Assembly: GCF_014639235.1 (NCBI RefSeq)
Contig: NZ_BMFU01000013.1
Span: 564-64,563, forward strand
DNA length: 64,000 bases
From: Paenibacillus silvae
GTDB lineage: Bacteria > Bacillota > Bacilli > Paenibacillales > Paenibacillaceae
Reading direction: 5' to 3'
Shown one piece after another: positions 44,730 to 52,915 of this stretch (within the stretch, counting starts at the first letter, position 1; each line of letters begins with the position of its first letter). The position numbers and the translations under genes are program-made. Under the pieces are notes generated by a model that saw only the letters and a list, made by a program, of their open reading frames with translations, ran no database searches and had not been told where the DNA came from.

Positions 44730-45059
44730 TCAGCTGTCTTTGCGCATATCCTCCAGCATCGATATGGCATCGACCAGATGATTGTCAAAAATTTGTTTGG
44801 CAACCACCAGCAGGTCTTTAATCAGCGGATCACGCAAGGAGTAAGTGACCGTTGTGCCCTCCTTCGTGCCTTGAACCACATTTTTACTGCGCAGCACTGC
44901 CAGCTGCTGAGAGACAGCCGAACCTTCTGATCCGAGAATGCTCTGCAGCTCATTAACGTTTTTATCCCCTTCACTCAGCAGCTCCAGAATGCGGATACGC
45001 ATCGGATGTGCCAGCGCCTTGAAAAAATCAGCTTTGAACTGCTGTACGCTCTGATTCAT
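44730..45059 (-). CDS. ArsR-family transcriptional regulator
   Basis: 109 residues with a winged helix: FFKALAHPMRIRILELLSEG, then SAVSQQLAVLRSKNVV as recognition helix and TVTYSLRDP as wing. It lacks any cysteine, so the usual metal-thiolate site of ArsR/SmtB is absent; the signal must be different. It is separated from the SulP gene by its own terminator. Likely controls the SulP transporter through 44573-44597. Confidence 0.85.
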   Translation of the reverse strand: MNQSVQQFKADFFKALAHPMRIRILELLSEGDKNVNELQSILGSEGSAVSQQLAVLRSKNVVQGTKEGTTVTYSLRDPLIKDLLVVAKQIFDNHLVDAISMLEDMRKDS

Positions 45060-45182
45060 ACCCTTTGCTCCTTCGATCGCTCTATCACGCTGTCCATATC
45101 ATAACATATCCCGTGCACCAGCTTCACTCCAGACTGAACAAGAACTCTGTTCCATTCAACAGGATCGTCATCACAAACAGGG

Positions 45183-45214
45183 TTGACCTTGAAGTGTACT
45201 TCAAGCTTTATACT
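45183..45214 (+). promoter_or_regulatory. MerR-type promoter/operator
   Basis: TTGACC (45183-45188) and TATACT (45209-45214) are separated by 20 bp, longer than the normal 17. The spacer holds the perfect palindrome CTTGAAGTGTACTTCAAG (45188-45205). This is the hallmark of promoters activated by MerR-family proteins through DNA distortion. No merR gene is in the window. Confidence 0.75.
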
Positions 45215-45274
45215 TTATTTAATCCCCTCCATCTCATATATTCTAATTTAATCAGGAAGGAACGTGAACCAGAC

Positions 45275-46234
45275 ATGAGCCTTTATATTCATAACAAAAA
45301 ACGCTCTGTTACGAGCTACATATTTGAGAAATATATCGCAACGTTAGATACCAAAAAAAATCTGTCTACAAGAGAACTAACCCGGAAACACCTGGAGCAT
45401 ATGGGCATGGAAAATACCAAACCTTATCAGATGGAAAAAGTAAAATTGGCCTCCCCCATAACAGAGCATATCTATGAAGACATTCAAGTATTTACATTAA
45501 ACGACCAGCACTCCCGCGCACAAAAGGTCATTCTATATATCCATGGAGGAGCTCATACACATCAGCCATTATCTCTGCACTGGAAGTTCATGGACCGTAT
45601 GGCGCAGGCTCTGCATGCCAAAGTGATTGCTCCAATCTATCCGAAAGTGCCACATTATAATTACCAGCATACGTATCCCAAACTGCTTCAACTATATCGC
45701 GACATTCTGGGTTCCGTAGACCATCCGGCACAGATAACCATTATGGGTGATTCCGCTGGCGGCAACATCTCTCTTGGCTTGGCCCATTATGTAAACATGC
45801 ATGATCTGCCTCAGCCTAAAGATATCATTCTGTTATCGCCTTGTGTAGATATGGTGCTGGACAACCCGGTGATCTTTGATTATGAAACTCGCGACCCGAT
45901 GCTGGCTGTAGAAGGTTACGATGTCATTCGCCGAATCTGGGCAGCCGATAAACCGCTGCATGATCCGTTAATCAGCCCCATCTATGGAAATTTTAACGGT
46001 TTGGGCAAGATCAGTATCTTTATTGGCACGCATGAAGGTTTGTTTCCTGACAATATGAGACTGGACAAGCTGCTTACAGATCAAAGGATTGAGCATCATA
46101 CGTATGTTTATCCCAAAATGAACCATGTATTCGTTTTATATCCTATCCCTGAGGCACGAGATGCCCAGCGCAAAATAATCAACATCATTAATACTACAGC
46201 ACCTGAATACGAAACATACTCGAAACAGTCGTAA
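45275..46234 (+). CDS. alpha/beta hydrolase, HSL-type esterase
   Basis: 319 residues from ATG at 45275; the frame is open further upstream but crosses the MerR-type promoter. The oxyanion motif YIHGGAHTH (HGGA in place of HGGG), the nucleophile GDSAGG, Asp in RDPML or GTHEGLFPD and His in MNHVF make the family call firm. The ribosome site AGGAAGG is about 13 bp from ATG, rather far. Esterase/lipase-like; the substrate is unknown. The MerR-type promoter suggests induction by a small molecule or stress such as aldehydes or drugs. Confidence 0.82.
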   Translation: MSLYIHNKKRSVTSYIFEKYIATLDTKKNLSTRELTRKHLEHMGMENTKPYQMEKVKLASPITEHIYEDIQVFTLNDQHSRAQKVILYIHGGAHTHQPLSLHWKFMDRMAQALHAKVIAPIYPKVPHYNYQHTYPKLLQLYRDILGSVDHPAQITIMGDSAGGNISLGLAHYVNMHDLPQPKDIILLSPCVDMVLDNPVIFDYETRDPMLAVEGYDVIRRIWAADKPLHDPLISPIYGNFNGLGKISIFIGTHEGLFPDNMRLDKLLTDQRIEHHTYVYPKMNHVFVLYPIPEARDAQRKIINIINTTAPEYETYSKQS

Positions 46235-46375
46235 TCAGCAAACTAAACGGAAAAATGACCGTTACTGCTGCTGAACATGCCTATAACATCCGACCAAATC
46301 CTCCCGCTGCTTCTGTGCTCGATATGATATGATGAAAAGGACAATATACCATTTTGTGTAAAGGGAGAGGTAGGC

Positions 46376-47095
46376 ATGTGCAATTCATCTGATTTTTCGC
46401 CCGCTGGCGTTCCTATTCTTCGTCACAAGCAGCAAGAACGTGAGTGGCAATCTACTTCTTATGTAGAAGAAGAATGGCTGAAACGGATAGAACAACACGC
46501 TGACAAATATCTCGGTGAAGCCGAATCCGTATTCCATGAACTGGTGTCAGACAAGGTGCACATCGATGTTCATGTGGTTCGTCCAACGCCGGAACGCAAT
46601 TATTATACGTTGTATACAACCGGTATGAGTGCTTTGCCGATGAACACACCTGAAGATGCACAGGAATACGAGTATGCAGAGCTGATGATCTGTTTGCCGC
46701 CAGATTGGCCGCTATTACAGGAGGAACTGGAGAACTCGGAAAACTACTGGCCAATACGCTGGTTGAAAACGATGGCTCGTCTGCCGCATGACTACGATAC
46801 CTGGCTGAGCTGGGGGCATACTGTACCGAATGGTGATCCCGCGCTACCGCTCTCCGGCAACACAGACATGTGTGCCTTTATCGTGCTCCCCCCGCTTGAG
46901 GTGCATGAAGATTTTCTGACGCTGGATATGGAGGATGGACAAACCGTACACTTTTATGCGATCCTCCCCATCTATCTGGAAGAGCTTGAGCATAAGCTGG
47001 AGCATGGCTTGGATGCTCTGCTTGACCAATTCGAAACACATCACGTGAATGAAATACTGGATTTAAACAGGATCAATACCTGTGAGGATGTTTAA
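46376..47095 (+). CDS. suppressor-of-fused (SUFU) domain protein
   Basis: 239 acidic residues. HIDVHVVRPTPERNYYTLYTTGMSALPMN and YAELMICLPPDWPL are characteristic of the bacterial SUFU-domain family. Members are often found as putative immunity proteins, but no toxin is adjacent here. GGGAGAGG lies before the ATG. Stands alone with a terminator at 47194. Confidence 0.8.
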   Translation: MCNSSDFSPAGVPILRHKQQEREWQSTSYVEEEWLKRIEQHADKYLGEAESVFHELVSDKVHIDVHVVRPTPERNYYTLYTTGMSALPMNTPEDAQEYEYAELMICLPPDWPLLQEELENSENYWPIRWLKTMARLPHDYDTWLSWGHTVPNGDPALPLSGNTDMCAFIVLPPLEVHEDFLTLDMEDGQTVHFYAILPIYLEELEHKLEHGLDALLDQFETHHVNEILDLNRINTCEDV

Positions 47096-47193
47096 CCTAC
47101 AAAACTTGAATATTCTTCGCAGGAGAATTCCTCGCAATATACATTCTGGTTGATAACCTCTCGCTGAAGCCTTGAACGTTTACAATCAAAATA

Positions 47194-47232
47194 AAGCGGC
47201 CTTTCTCCATTAATTCAAGAGCAAGGCCGCTT
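47194..47232. terminator. terminator between SUFU and GH43 genes
   Basis: AAGCGGCCTT (47194-47203) pairs exactly with AAGGCCGCTT (47223-47232). T runs are poor on both sides. It lies between convergent genes. Confidence 0.6.
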
Positions 47233-47286
47233 CAATTCTTTGTCGATAATGTTTAATGATGACTGTATATATGTGTCCAGCTTAAC

Positions 47287-48870
47287 TTAAATATATGAAC
47301 CATATTCGAACCAGTCAAAGTCCGCTGCCTGATCGGAGGACTGACCGTTACTGCTGCTGAACATACCGATACAGCATCCGACAAAACCACCAGCCACTTC
47401 CGTGCTCAGACTGGTTGTATCCACTTGTCCTGCAACCAGATGGTACTCACGTCCATCTGTGCTGTAATAGAAGCTGAGCTGCTGCCCAAGCGCAGCCATT
47501 TTGAGGTAGACTCGCGGAGTCTCTCCATCCAGCACAACGCTTCCAGCTTGTGATTCCACACCTCCAAGCCAGGTCATGACTCGCAGTACCTGGTGTCCTG
47601 CTTCGATCGCCCGCTCTATCCGCACATGATACTGGTCGTTCTGAATAACGACCAGACCGGCTGTTTCATACTCATGCTGCGGTACAAATTCCATGGCCGC
47701 TGCTGCCACGTAATCCATATGTCTTTGCCGCACACAGACAAAGCTGGAGTTTTCAAGTTCCTTCAATGTTTGCGGTTTCAGCTTCAAGCGCAGATATCCT
47801 TTACGTTCCGTCAAGGAATACAGGTCCTCCTGCGGATTACGCAGGAACATCCACTGCAAGCCCAGACGATCATGGTCGAAATGTTCACAGCGCAAATCCG
47901 GTGCCACAGGCGCAGCAGGCAGTTGAAGCACTCCCTTATCCTCCAGCTTGCCAAGCCCTCGATTGACAACTGGCCAGCCATCCTCCCATTCCACCGAAGC
48001 AATGAACGTTTCGCGGCCAAGGTTGCTGTAAGCTCCGCCGTACGGTCTGGAGGCCAGCATTACCATAAACCATTGTCCATTAGGCGCCTGCACCAGGTCA
48101 GCATGTCCAACATTGATTACCGGATAGTGCTTGCCCATATGACGATGCGTAATGATCGGATTATTCGGATTGCCGACATAACCCCCGGTTAAACTGCTGC
48201 TGCGTGCAATTGTGACCGCATGGTTCAAGCCTGTGCCACCTTCTGCAATCATCAGGTAGTAATAATCTCCGATTTTGTATAAATGCGGACCTTCCGGCCA
48301 GATTACATCCACCATCGCCCCGCGCCACAGCACATAGCTGTCACCCACCAGACTCATGCTGCCCAGATCAAGCTCCTGCAGCCACACTTCCCAGTTCCCG
48401 TTATAACGAACACCCTCGGAGCAAGGCCGTGTCCCCAGATAATACGCTTTACCATCCTCATCGAAGAAAATCGTTGGATCGATACCTTCCGCTCCTTCAA
48501 TAAAATAAGGATCTGACCATGGCCCTGCCGGGTCTGTAGCGGTCACCACGAAATTTTTGCCATGGGACAACACATTGGTGGTGATCATGTAGAAAAGCCC
48601 ATCATGATACCGAAGCGTCGGAGCAAAAATCCCCTGTGAATGACCTGCTCCCTTCAGATTGAGCTGTGAAGCACGGTCCAGCACATTGCCAATCTGCTTC
48701 CAGTGAACCAGATCGCGGCTGTGAAAAATCGGCACGCCCGGAAAATATGCAAACGTAGAAGTGACCAGATAAAAATCATCTCCCACCCGGCATACGGACG
48801 GATCAGGATAGAATCCTGGCATGATTGGATTGTTAAATGTACATAACTCGCCTTGATTTGCATTGTTCAT
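47287..48870 (-). CDS. glycoside hydrolase family 43 (beta-xylosidase/arabinofuranosidase-like)
   Basis: 527 residues, cytoplasmic (no signal). The five-bladed propeller (about 10-320) starts NPIMPGFYPDPSVCRVGDDF with the catalytic-base Asp, continues with GIDPTIFFDEDGKAYYLGTR (pKa-modulating Asp) and has the acid Glu in VIWPEGPHLYKIGDYY. A C-terminal beta-sandwich (about 335-525) follows, as in XynB-type enzymes. It overlaps the permease gene by 4 nt, so it is coupled to it and last in the operon. It would act on imported oligosaccharides. Confidence 0.9.
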   Translation of the reverse strand: MNNANQGELCTFNNPIMPGFYPDPSVCRVGDDFYLVTSTFAYFPGVPIFHSRDLVHWKQIGNVLDRASQLNLKGAGHSQGIFAPTLRYHDGLFYMITTNVLSHGKNFVVTATDPAGPWSDPYFIEGAEGIDPTIFFDEDGKAYYLGTRPCSEGVRYNGNWEVWLQELDLGSMSLVGDSYVLWRGAMVDVIWPEGPHLYKIGDYYYLMIAEGGTGLNHAVTIARSSSLTGGYVGNPNNPIITHRHMGKHYPVINVGHADLVQAPNGQWFMVMLASRPYGGAYSNLGRETFIASVEWEDGWPVVNRGLGKLEDKGVLQLPAAPVAPDLRCEHFDHDRLGLQWMFLRNPQEDLYSLTERKGYLRLKLKPQTLKELENSSFVCVRQRHMDYVAAAAMEFVPQHEYETAGLVVIQNDQYHVRIERAIEAGHQVLRVMTWLGGVESQAGSVVLDGETPRVYLKMAALGQQLSFYYSTDGREYHLVAGQVDTTSLSTEVAGGFVGCCIGMFSSSNGQSSDQAADFDWFEYGSYI

Positions 48871-49766
48871 TCTTTTACCCCTCCAATGGTGAGTCCAGTG
48901 ACAAAGTATTTTTGCAAGAACGGATACAGCAAAACGATGGGCATTGCCGTCACAATGGTAATCGCTGCCCGAATGGATACAGGGGTGACCATGTTTGTCA
49001 CATTTTTATATTGATCCACATTGACGGTTCCCCCTTGTGACGTTGACGAGGATAACAGCTTCATTAACTCATACTGCAGTGTTGTCAGGTTGCGGTTGCC
49101 TGCCGTATAGAGCATGGAGTCAAACCATGAATTCCATTGACCAACAGCTATAAATAAAGCAACTGTAGCCAGCACCGGCTTGGACAGCGGAAGCACAATA
49201 CGCATGAAGATGCGGAAATCTCCGGCTCCGTCCATCTTCGCCGATTCAATCAGTCCCTCCGACAATCCCTGAATATAGGTACGAATGACAATCATGTTAA
49301 ATACACCGATCAGGCCCGGAATAATGTATACCCAGAAGCTGTTCAGGAGTCCAACCTGTTTGATCAGCATGTACCCGGGGATCAAGCCGCCGCTGAAATA
49401 CATCGTAATCACAAAGAGTGTTGTGACAAGCTTGTTAAACATGTATTCCTTGCGGCTCAGCACGTATGCCAGCATAGCGGTACAGAAGAGCTGCACCACC
49501 GTTCCGACGACGGTTCTCGCAACCGAGATAAATGCCGCTTGGGTCAGATGGGGATTCTGGAACACGGACACATAATTTTGAAGCGTCCACTCCCTCGGCC
49601 AGAGATAGATTCCCCCGCGAATCGTATCCAGACCGTTATTGAAAGATACGGCAATGGTGTTTAAAAAAGGATATAACGTAACAACCATAACAAGCAACAT
49701 AAATATGCCATTGGTAATCGAGAAAATAGAGTCACCCAGGCTTCGTTTTCCACTAATTCGATTCAC
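48867..49766 (-). CDS. carbohydrate ABC transporter permease, LplC/AraQ-like
   Basis: 299 residues, six membrane segments. The EAA loop (ESAKMDGAGDFRIFMRIVLPLSKPV) contacts the ATPase. It pairs with the 49782 permease, 15 bp upstream. No ATPase gene is present, consistent with families that share the multi-sugar ATPase MsmX. Confidence 0.9.
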   Translation of the reverse strand: MNRISGKRSLGDSIFSITNGIFMLLVMVVTLYPFLNTIAVSFNNGLDTIRGGIYLWPREWTLQNYVSVFQNPHLTQAAFISVARTVVGTVVQLFCTAMLAYVLSRKEYMFNKLVTTLFVITMYFSGGLIPGYMLIKQVGLLNSFWVYIIPGLIGVFNMIVIRTYIQGLSEGLIESAKMDGAGDFRIFMRIVLPLSKPVLATVALFIAVGQWNSWFDSMLYTAGNRNLTTLQYELMKLLSSSTSQGGTVNVDQYKNVTNMVTPVSIRAAITIVTAMPIVLLYPFLQKYFVTGLTIGGVKE

Positions 49767-49781
49767 AGCGCTTCCCCCTTA

Positions 49782-50756
49782 TCATATCAACCGCTCTTCA
49801 CCAAGAGATTTGGCAATCCCGTTGGCGATAAAGATGAGCACCAGACTGACCACACTTTTGAAAATCCCGGCTGCGGTAGCAAGGGAGTAGTTTCCAAGAT
49901 TAATCCCGTATTTCAGCACAAAAATATCAATGGTCTCGGATACATCCTGCACCAGTCCGTTCCCCAGCAAATATTGGATCTCAAAGCCTGCATTCAGCAC
50001 GTTACCCACGTTGATAATCAGCAGGATAATGATGGTTGGCTTGATGCTCGGAAGGGTGACATTCCACATTTTGCGGAAGCGACCCGCTCCATCAATGGAA
50101 GCTGCCTCGTACAGACTCGGATTAATGGAAGCCATCGAAGCGAGATAAATAATCGTGCCCCAGCCAATCTCCTTCCACATGCTGGACAGACCCACGATGC
50201 CCCAGAAGTATTTCGGTTCGGCAAAAAAATTGATCGGCGTGTCGATAAGCCCCAGCTTGGTCATCAGCACATTTACAATCCCGTTTTCCGTTGATAGGAC
50301 ATTCGCAACGATGCCTGTCACGATAATCCACGACAGAAAGTGGGGAAGATAGGACACCGTTTGCACAACACGTTTAAATAAAACCATCCGCAGTTCGTTG
50401 AGCAATAGCGCCAGCCCGATCGAACCGACAAACCCGAGAAACAGACTGATGAGACTCATCGCCAGTGTGTTGCGAATGACACGCAAAAAGGTAGGGTCTG
50501 TAAACAAGGTGCGGAAATGATCCAGCCCTACCCACTCCTGCTCCATCAGGCCCAAGCCTGGTCTGTAATTCTGGAAAGCCATCAGCCAGCCCCATAAAGG
50601 TCCGTAGGCAAAAATAGCAATAAACGCAATGAAGGGGAAGGACATCCACATCAATTGACGCTGACTTTTCATTCTGGACAAGTTATATCCGATCCAGCTT
50701 TTCCCCGAAGGAATATGGCTGGTATTTAACGAGGGCTGCAGCTCCTTTTTGGCCAT
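49782..50756 (-). CDS. carbohydrate ABC transporter permease, LplB-like
   Basis: 324 residues with six membrane segments and an extended N-terminus. The EAA loop reads YEAASIDGAGRFRKMWNVTLPSI. It is the partner of the LplC-like permease. It begins 314 bp after the binding-protein gene, a gap holding a potential attenuator and repeats. Confidence 0.9.
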   Translation of the reverse strand: MAKKELQPSLNTSHIPSGKSWIGYNLSRMKSQRQLMWMSFPFIAFIAIFAYGPLWGWLMAFQNYRPGLGLMEQEWVGLDHFRTLFTDPTFLRVIRNTLAMSLISLFLGFVGSIGLALLLNELRMVLFKRVVQTVSYLPHFLSWIIVTGIVANVLSTENGIVNVLMTKLGLIDTPINFFAEPKYFWGIVGLSSMWKEIGWGTIIYLASMASINPSLYEAASIDGAGRFRKMWNVTLPSIKPTIIILLIINVGNVLNAGFEIQYLLGNGLVQDVSETIDIFVLKYGINLGNYSLATAAGIFKSVVSLVLIFIANGIAKSLGEERLI

Positions 50757-50852
50757 ACGTTCTCTCTCCTTGATTACAAGTTTTATCTATATCATCCAAC
50801 CCGGATGATTCGAATCCATTCCAGTCCAATAAACCCACGTCTATGTGTTGAA

Positions 50853-50882
50853 TAAGAAAGGCTATAGGGATGCCCCATAGCC
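50853..50882 (-). terminator. leaky terminator/attenuator between binding-protein and permease genes
   Basis: On the minus strand GGCTATGGG pairs with CCCTATAGCC (one bulge), followed by TTTCTTATT. Partial termination here would give more binding protein than permease, a common design in sugar ABC operons. Confidence 0.5.
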
Positions 50883-50892
50883 TCTGACTTGC

Positions 50893-50982
50893 TCACAACT
50901 TTACTTGCGTATACCGCTCGTCGTATTGCTTATCATTTCTCTTGTCGTATTCCTTGCCGAATTTCTTGTCGTATGACTTCAT
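50893..50982 (-). CDS. possible small repeat peptide (YDKK repeats)
   Basis: A 29-residue frame with an 8-residue period: YDKKFGKE, YDKRNDKQ, YDERYTQV. There is no convincing ribosome site. One more unit lies upstream out of frame by one base. It may be a decayed gene or a non-coding repeat. Confidence 0.25.
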   Translation of the reverse strand: MKSYDKKFGKEYDKRNDKQYDERYTQVKL

Positions 50983-51046
50983 AATATTTCTTGTCGTATG
51001 ACTTCTTCATCTTGCTTGTCACATAACTGGACGTATTGCTTGTCAT
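50933..51046 (-). CDS. possible 37-residue peptide
   Basis: ATG at 51046 with a weak AGGT site. It begins MTSNTSSYVTSKMKKSYDKK and shares the first YDKK repeat unit, then leaves the repeat frame. Low support. Confidence 0.2.
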   Translation of the reverse strand: MTSNTSSYVTSKMKKSYDKKYYEVIRQEIRQGIRQEK

Positions 51047-51070
51047 GCTACCTGTAGCGTCTGTCAGTCA

Positions 51071-52741
51071 TTAACCCCAAAGCTCTACACGTCTGCGAAC
51101 CTCTTCGGTCAGCGCATCCTCATAAGCTTTAATATCCGCGCTCTCTTTCAGGGTCGATTGATATTCTTCCCATGTCTTATCGAACTCGGCCGGAGAAGTC
51201 ATGATGACTTTCGGCAGCCATTTCCGTTTCACATCATCCATCTTCTGTCTGGCAATTGTCTCTGGTTTGTTTGGCTCGAAGTTGTACGTATAGATCGGGA
51301 ACCATGGTTCGTTATCTTCTGCCGGCTCCAGGAAATCGGTAAATTTGGTGTATCCGTAAGCCTTGAGCACTTTTTTGTCGATATCATTCAAGGTTGCGAG
51401 GTACTCTTCCGGCTGTTCTTTCGGGTCCATTGCATTTTTTCCGTCTGCTGTCATGCCTTCATGATGCGGGAAGTACACCAGCGGGCTTCCTGTGTTCGCA
51501 AGCACCCAGTCCGGGTCTTTGGAATTAGCGCGCTGCTCCTCATTACGGGAAAATACTCCTTTGTCATCCACCTGATAATCGACATCTTTCTGTCCCCACG
51601 TTCTCAGAACCTCAATCTCTGGATCAAGCAGGTCATTAATGTATTGCAATGCTCCTTCAACATCTTCACAGCTCTTCGTGATCGCCAGTCCGCCGTTAAC
51701 ATTCAGGATTGGCTTATGCTGATAACGCCCCTTTACATCCTCGGACAATGTAATGGACAGCGGCACGTAGGTTCTTTCATACAGCTTCTGTTTGACAAGG
51801 GAAGCCTCTGCATCAAGGAACTGCCATCCCTGATCGACCATGCCCAGTACACGTCCTGTTGAAATTTTGGAAATGTACTGATCGTAGTTGGCTGTGAACG
51901 TTTCGTTGTCTACGAGTCCTTTGTTGTAAACCTCATTGATCTTTTTAAAATAAGCCTTCGCTTCCGGAATCGTATTGTAGTTTTTCGCGGTTAATGTAGC
52001 CTTGTCGATAATAGCGGCCCCTTCGTTCGGATAACCAGCCAGGAACAGTGGTGGGTTCTCCAGCGCGAAGTAACGCCAGTCGTATGAGATAATCTCAAAG
52101 CCAATCGTTGGCTGACCGTTAATCGTTGGATTGGCTGCTTTGTACTTTTCGATCAGATCGAAATATTGATCCAGCGTTTTGATCGTTGGGTAATTTGCCC
52201 ACTCCAGCACCGCTTTTTGAATCCAGAATGCTTCCCCATCATGGGATACCTTCATGGAATCACCCTGCACGTTTCCGAATTGCGGAATGAAGTAGATGTG
52301 ACCGTCGGTTGAATTTTTCATCTTTTTCCAATCGTCGCCGAGATAGTTTTTGATATTTGGATATTTGTCGATATAGTCCTCCAGCGGAACAAGTGCACCG
52401 GCAGACACCAGCTGCTGTGTACCATCACTGCCATCAATAAAGTCCGGATACTCTCCACCTGCAATCATGACCCCGATTCGTTCTTTGGCCGTCTGGCCTG
52501 TAAGCCAATCCATCGTTACTCTTACACCCGTCTTTTCCTCAATGGCCTTCATCACACGATTATCGTCAGGTGCAATCTTGCCAGGTACGGCAAAAAATGC
52601 GGAAAATTGCTTCAGTTCCTTGCCGTCTGCGGTCTTCTCATCCGTTTTTGATGCTCCTGGCGAACATCCAGCCAGCACTACCGTCAGCATCAACGTCAGT
52701 AAAACGAACTGCCTGAATCTTTTTCTGACATCCTTTTTCAT
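51071..52741 (-). CDS. extracellular solute-binding lipoprotein, LplA-like
   Basis: 556 residues from ATG at 52741 (GGAGG 7 bp upstream; another ATG is directly before it). The lipoprotein signal ends LTVVLAGC. The rest is a two-lobed sugar-binding fold of the large (about 550-residue) type paired with LplB/C permeases and YesM/YesN sensors, usually for oligosaccharides such as pectin or xylan fragments. It has its own promoter with a cre-like palindrome at 52777-52798. Confidence 0.9.
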   Translation of the reverse strand: MKKDVRKRFRQFVLLTLMLTVVLAGCSPGASKTDEKTADGKELKQFSAFFAVPGKIAPDDNRVMKAIEEKTGVRVTMDWLTGQTAKERIGVMIAGGEYPDFIDGSDGTQQLVSAGALVPLEDYIDKYPNIKNYLGDDWKKMKNSTDGHIYFIPQFGNVQGDSMKVSHDGEAFWIQKAVLEWANYPTIKTLDQYFDLIEKYKAANPTINGQPTIGFEIISYDWRYFALENPPLFLAGYPNEGAAIIDKATLTAKNYNTIPEAKAYFKKINEVYNKGLVDNETFTANYDQYISKISTGRVLGMVDQGWQFLDAEASLVKQKLYERTYVPLSITLSEDVKGRYQHKPILNVNGGLAITKSCEDVEGALQYINDLLDPEIEVLRTWGQKDVDYQVDDKGVFSRNEEQRANSKDPDWVLANTGSPLVYFPHHEGMTADGKNAMDPKEQPEEYLATLNDIDKKVLKAYGYTKFTDFLEPAEDNEPWFPIYTYNFEPNKPETIARQKMDDVKRKWLPKVIMTSPAEFDKTWEEYQSTLKESADIKAYEDALTEEVRRRVELWG

Positions 52742-52776
52742 CATGACCCCTCCAGCCAAGTATGTTGAGAACCGCT

Positions 52777-52798
52777 CTTTGGAAAGCGCTTTCCAAAG
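52777..52798. promoter_or_regulatory. cre site (CcpA), perfect palindrome
   Basis: TTTGGAAAGCGCTTTCCAAA plus one more pair on each side forms a 22-bp perfect palindrome that contains the cre consensus. It lies just downstream of the predicted -10 box, where CcpA would block transcription of the transport operon. A LacI-family local repressor is an alternative. Confidence 0.75.
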
Positions 52799-52807
52799 GC
52801 TGACTTA

Positions 52808-52836
52808 AAATTATCATTGTTACCTGTGCCGCTCAA
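52808..52836 (-). promoter_or_regulatory. promoter of the sugar-transport operon
   Basis: On the minus strand TTGAGC (52831-52836), 17-bp spacer, TAATTT (52808-52813). Confidence 0.4.
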
Positions 52837-52878
52837 CGGGACAAATTATAGACCTCATCCCAATAATTCCAGATATGC

Positions 52879-52913
52879 AAAAAATCCTGCTCCCCTATCA
52901 AGGGGGACAGGAT
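52879..52913 (-). terminator. terminator of the two-component operon
   Basis: ATCCTG-CCCC and GGGG-CAGGAT pair (52884-52913) and are followed by six T on the minus strand, immediately after the response-regulator stop. Confidence 0.82.
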
Positions 52914-52915
52914 GA

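Larger units (their letters stand above)
50757..51070. other. 314-bp gap within the sugar-transport operon
   Basis: It holds a hairpin at 50860-50882 near the permease gene and a set of 24-bp repeats (50893-51000) that read as two overlapping short frames rich in Tyr-Asp-Lys. No standard gene. Confidence 0.6.

Noticed and set aside
50893..51046. CRISPR array
   Set aside because: The 24-bp units are contiguous and degenerate, with no spacers and no cas genes.
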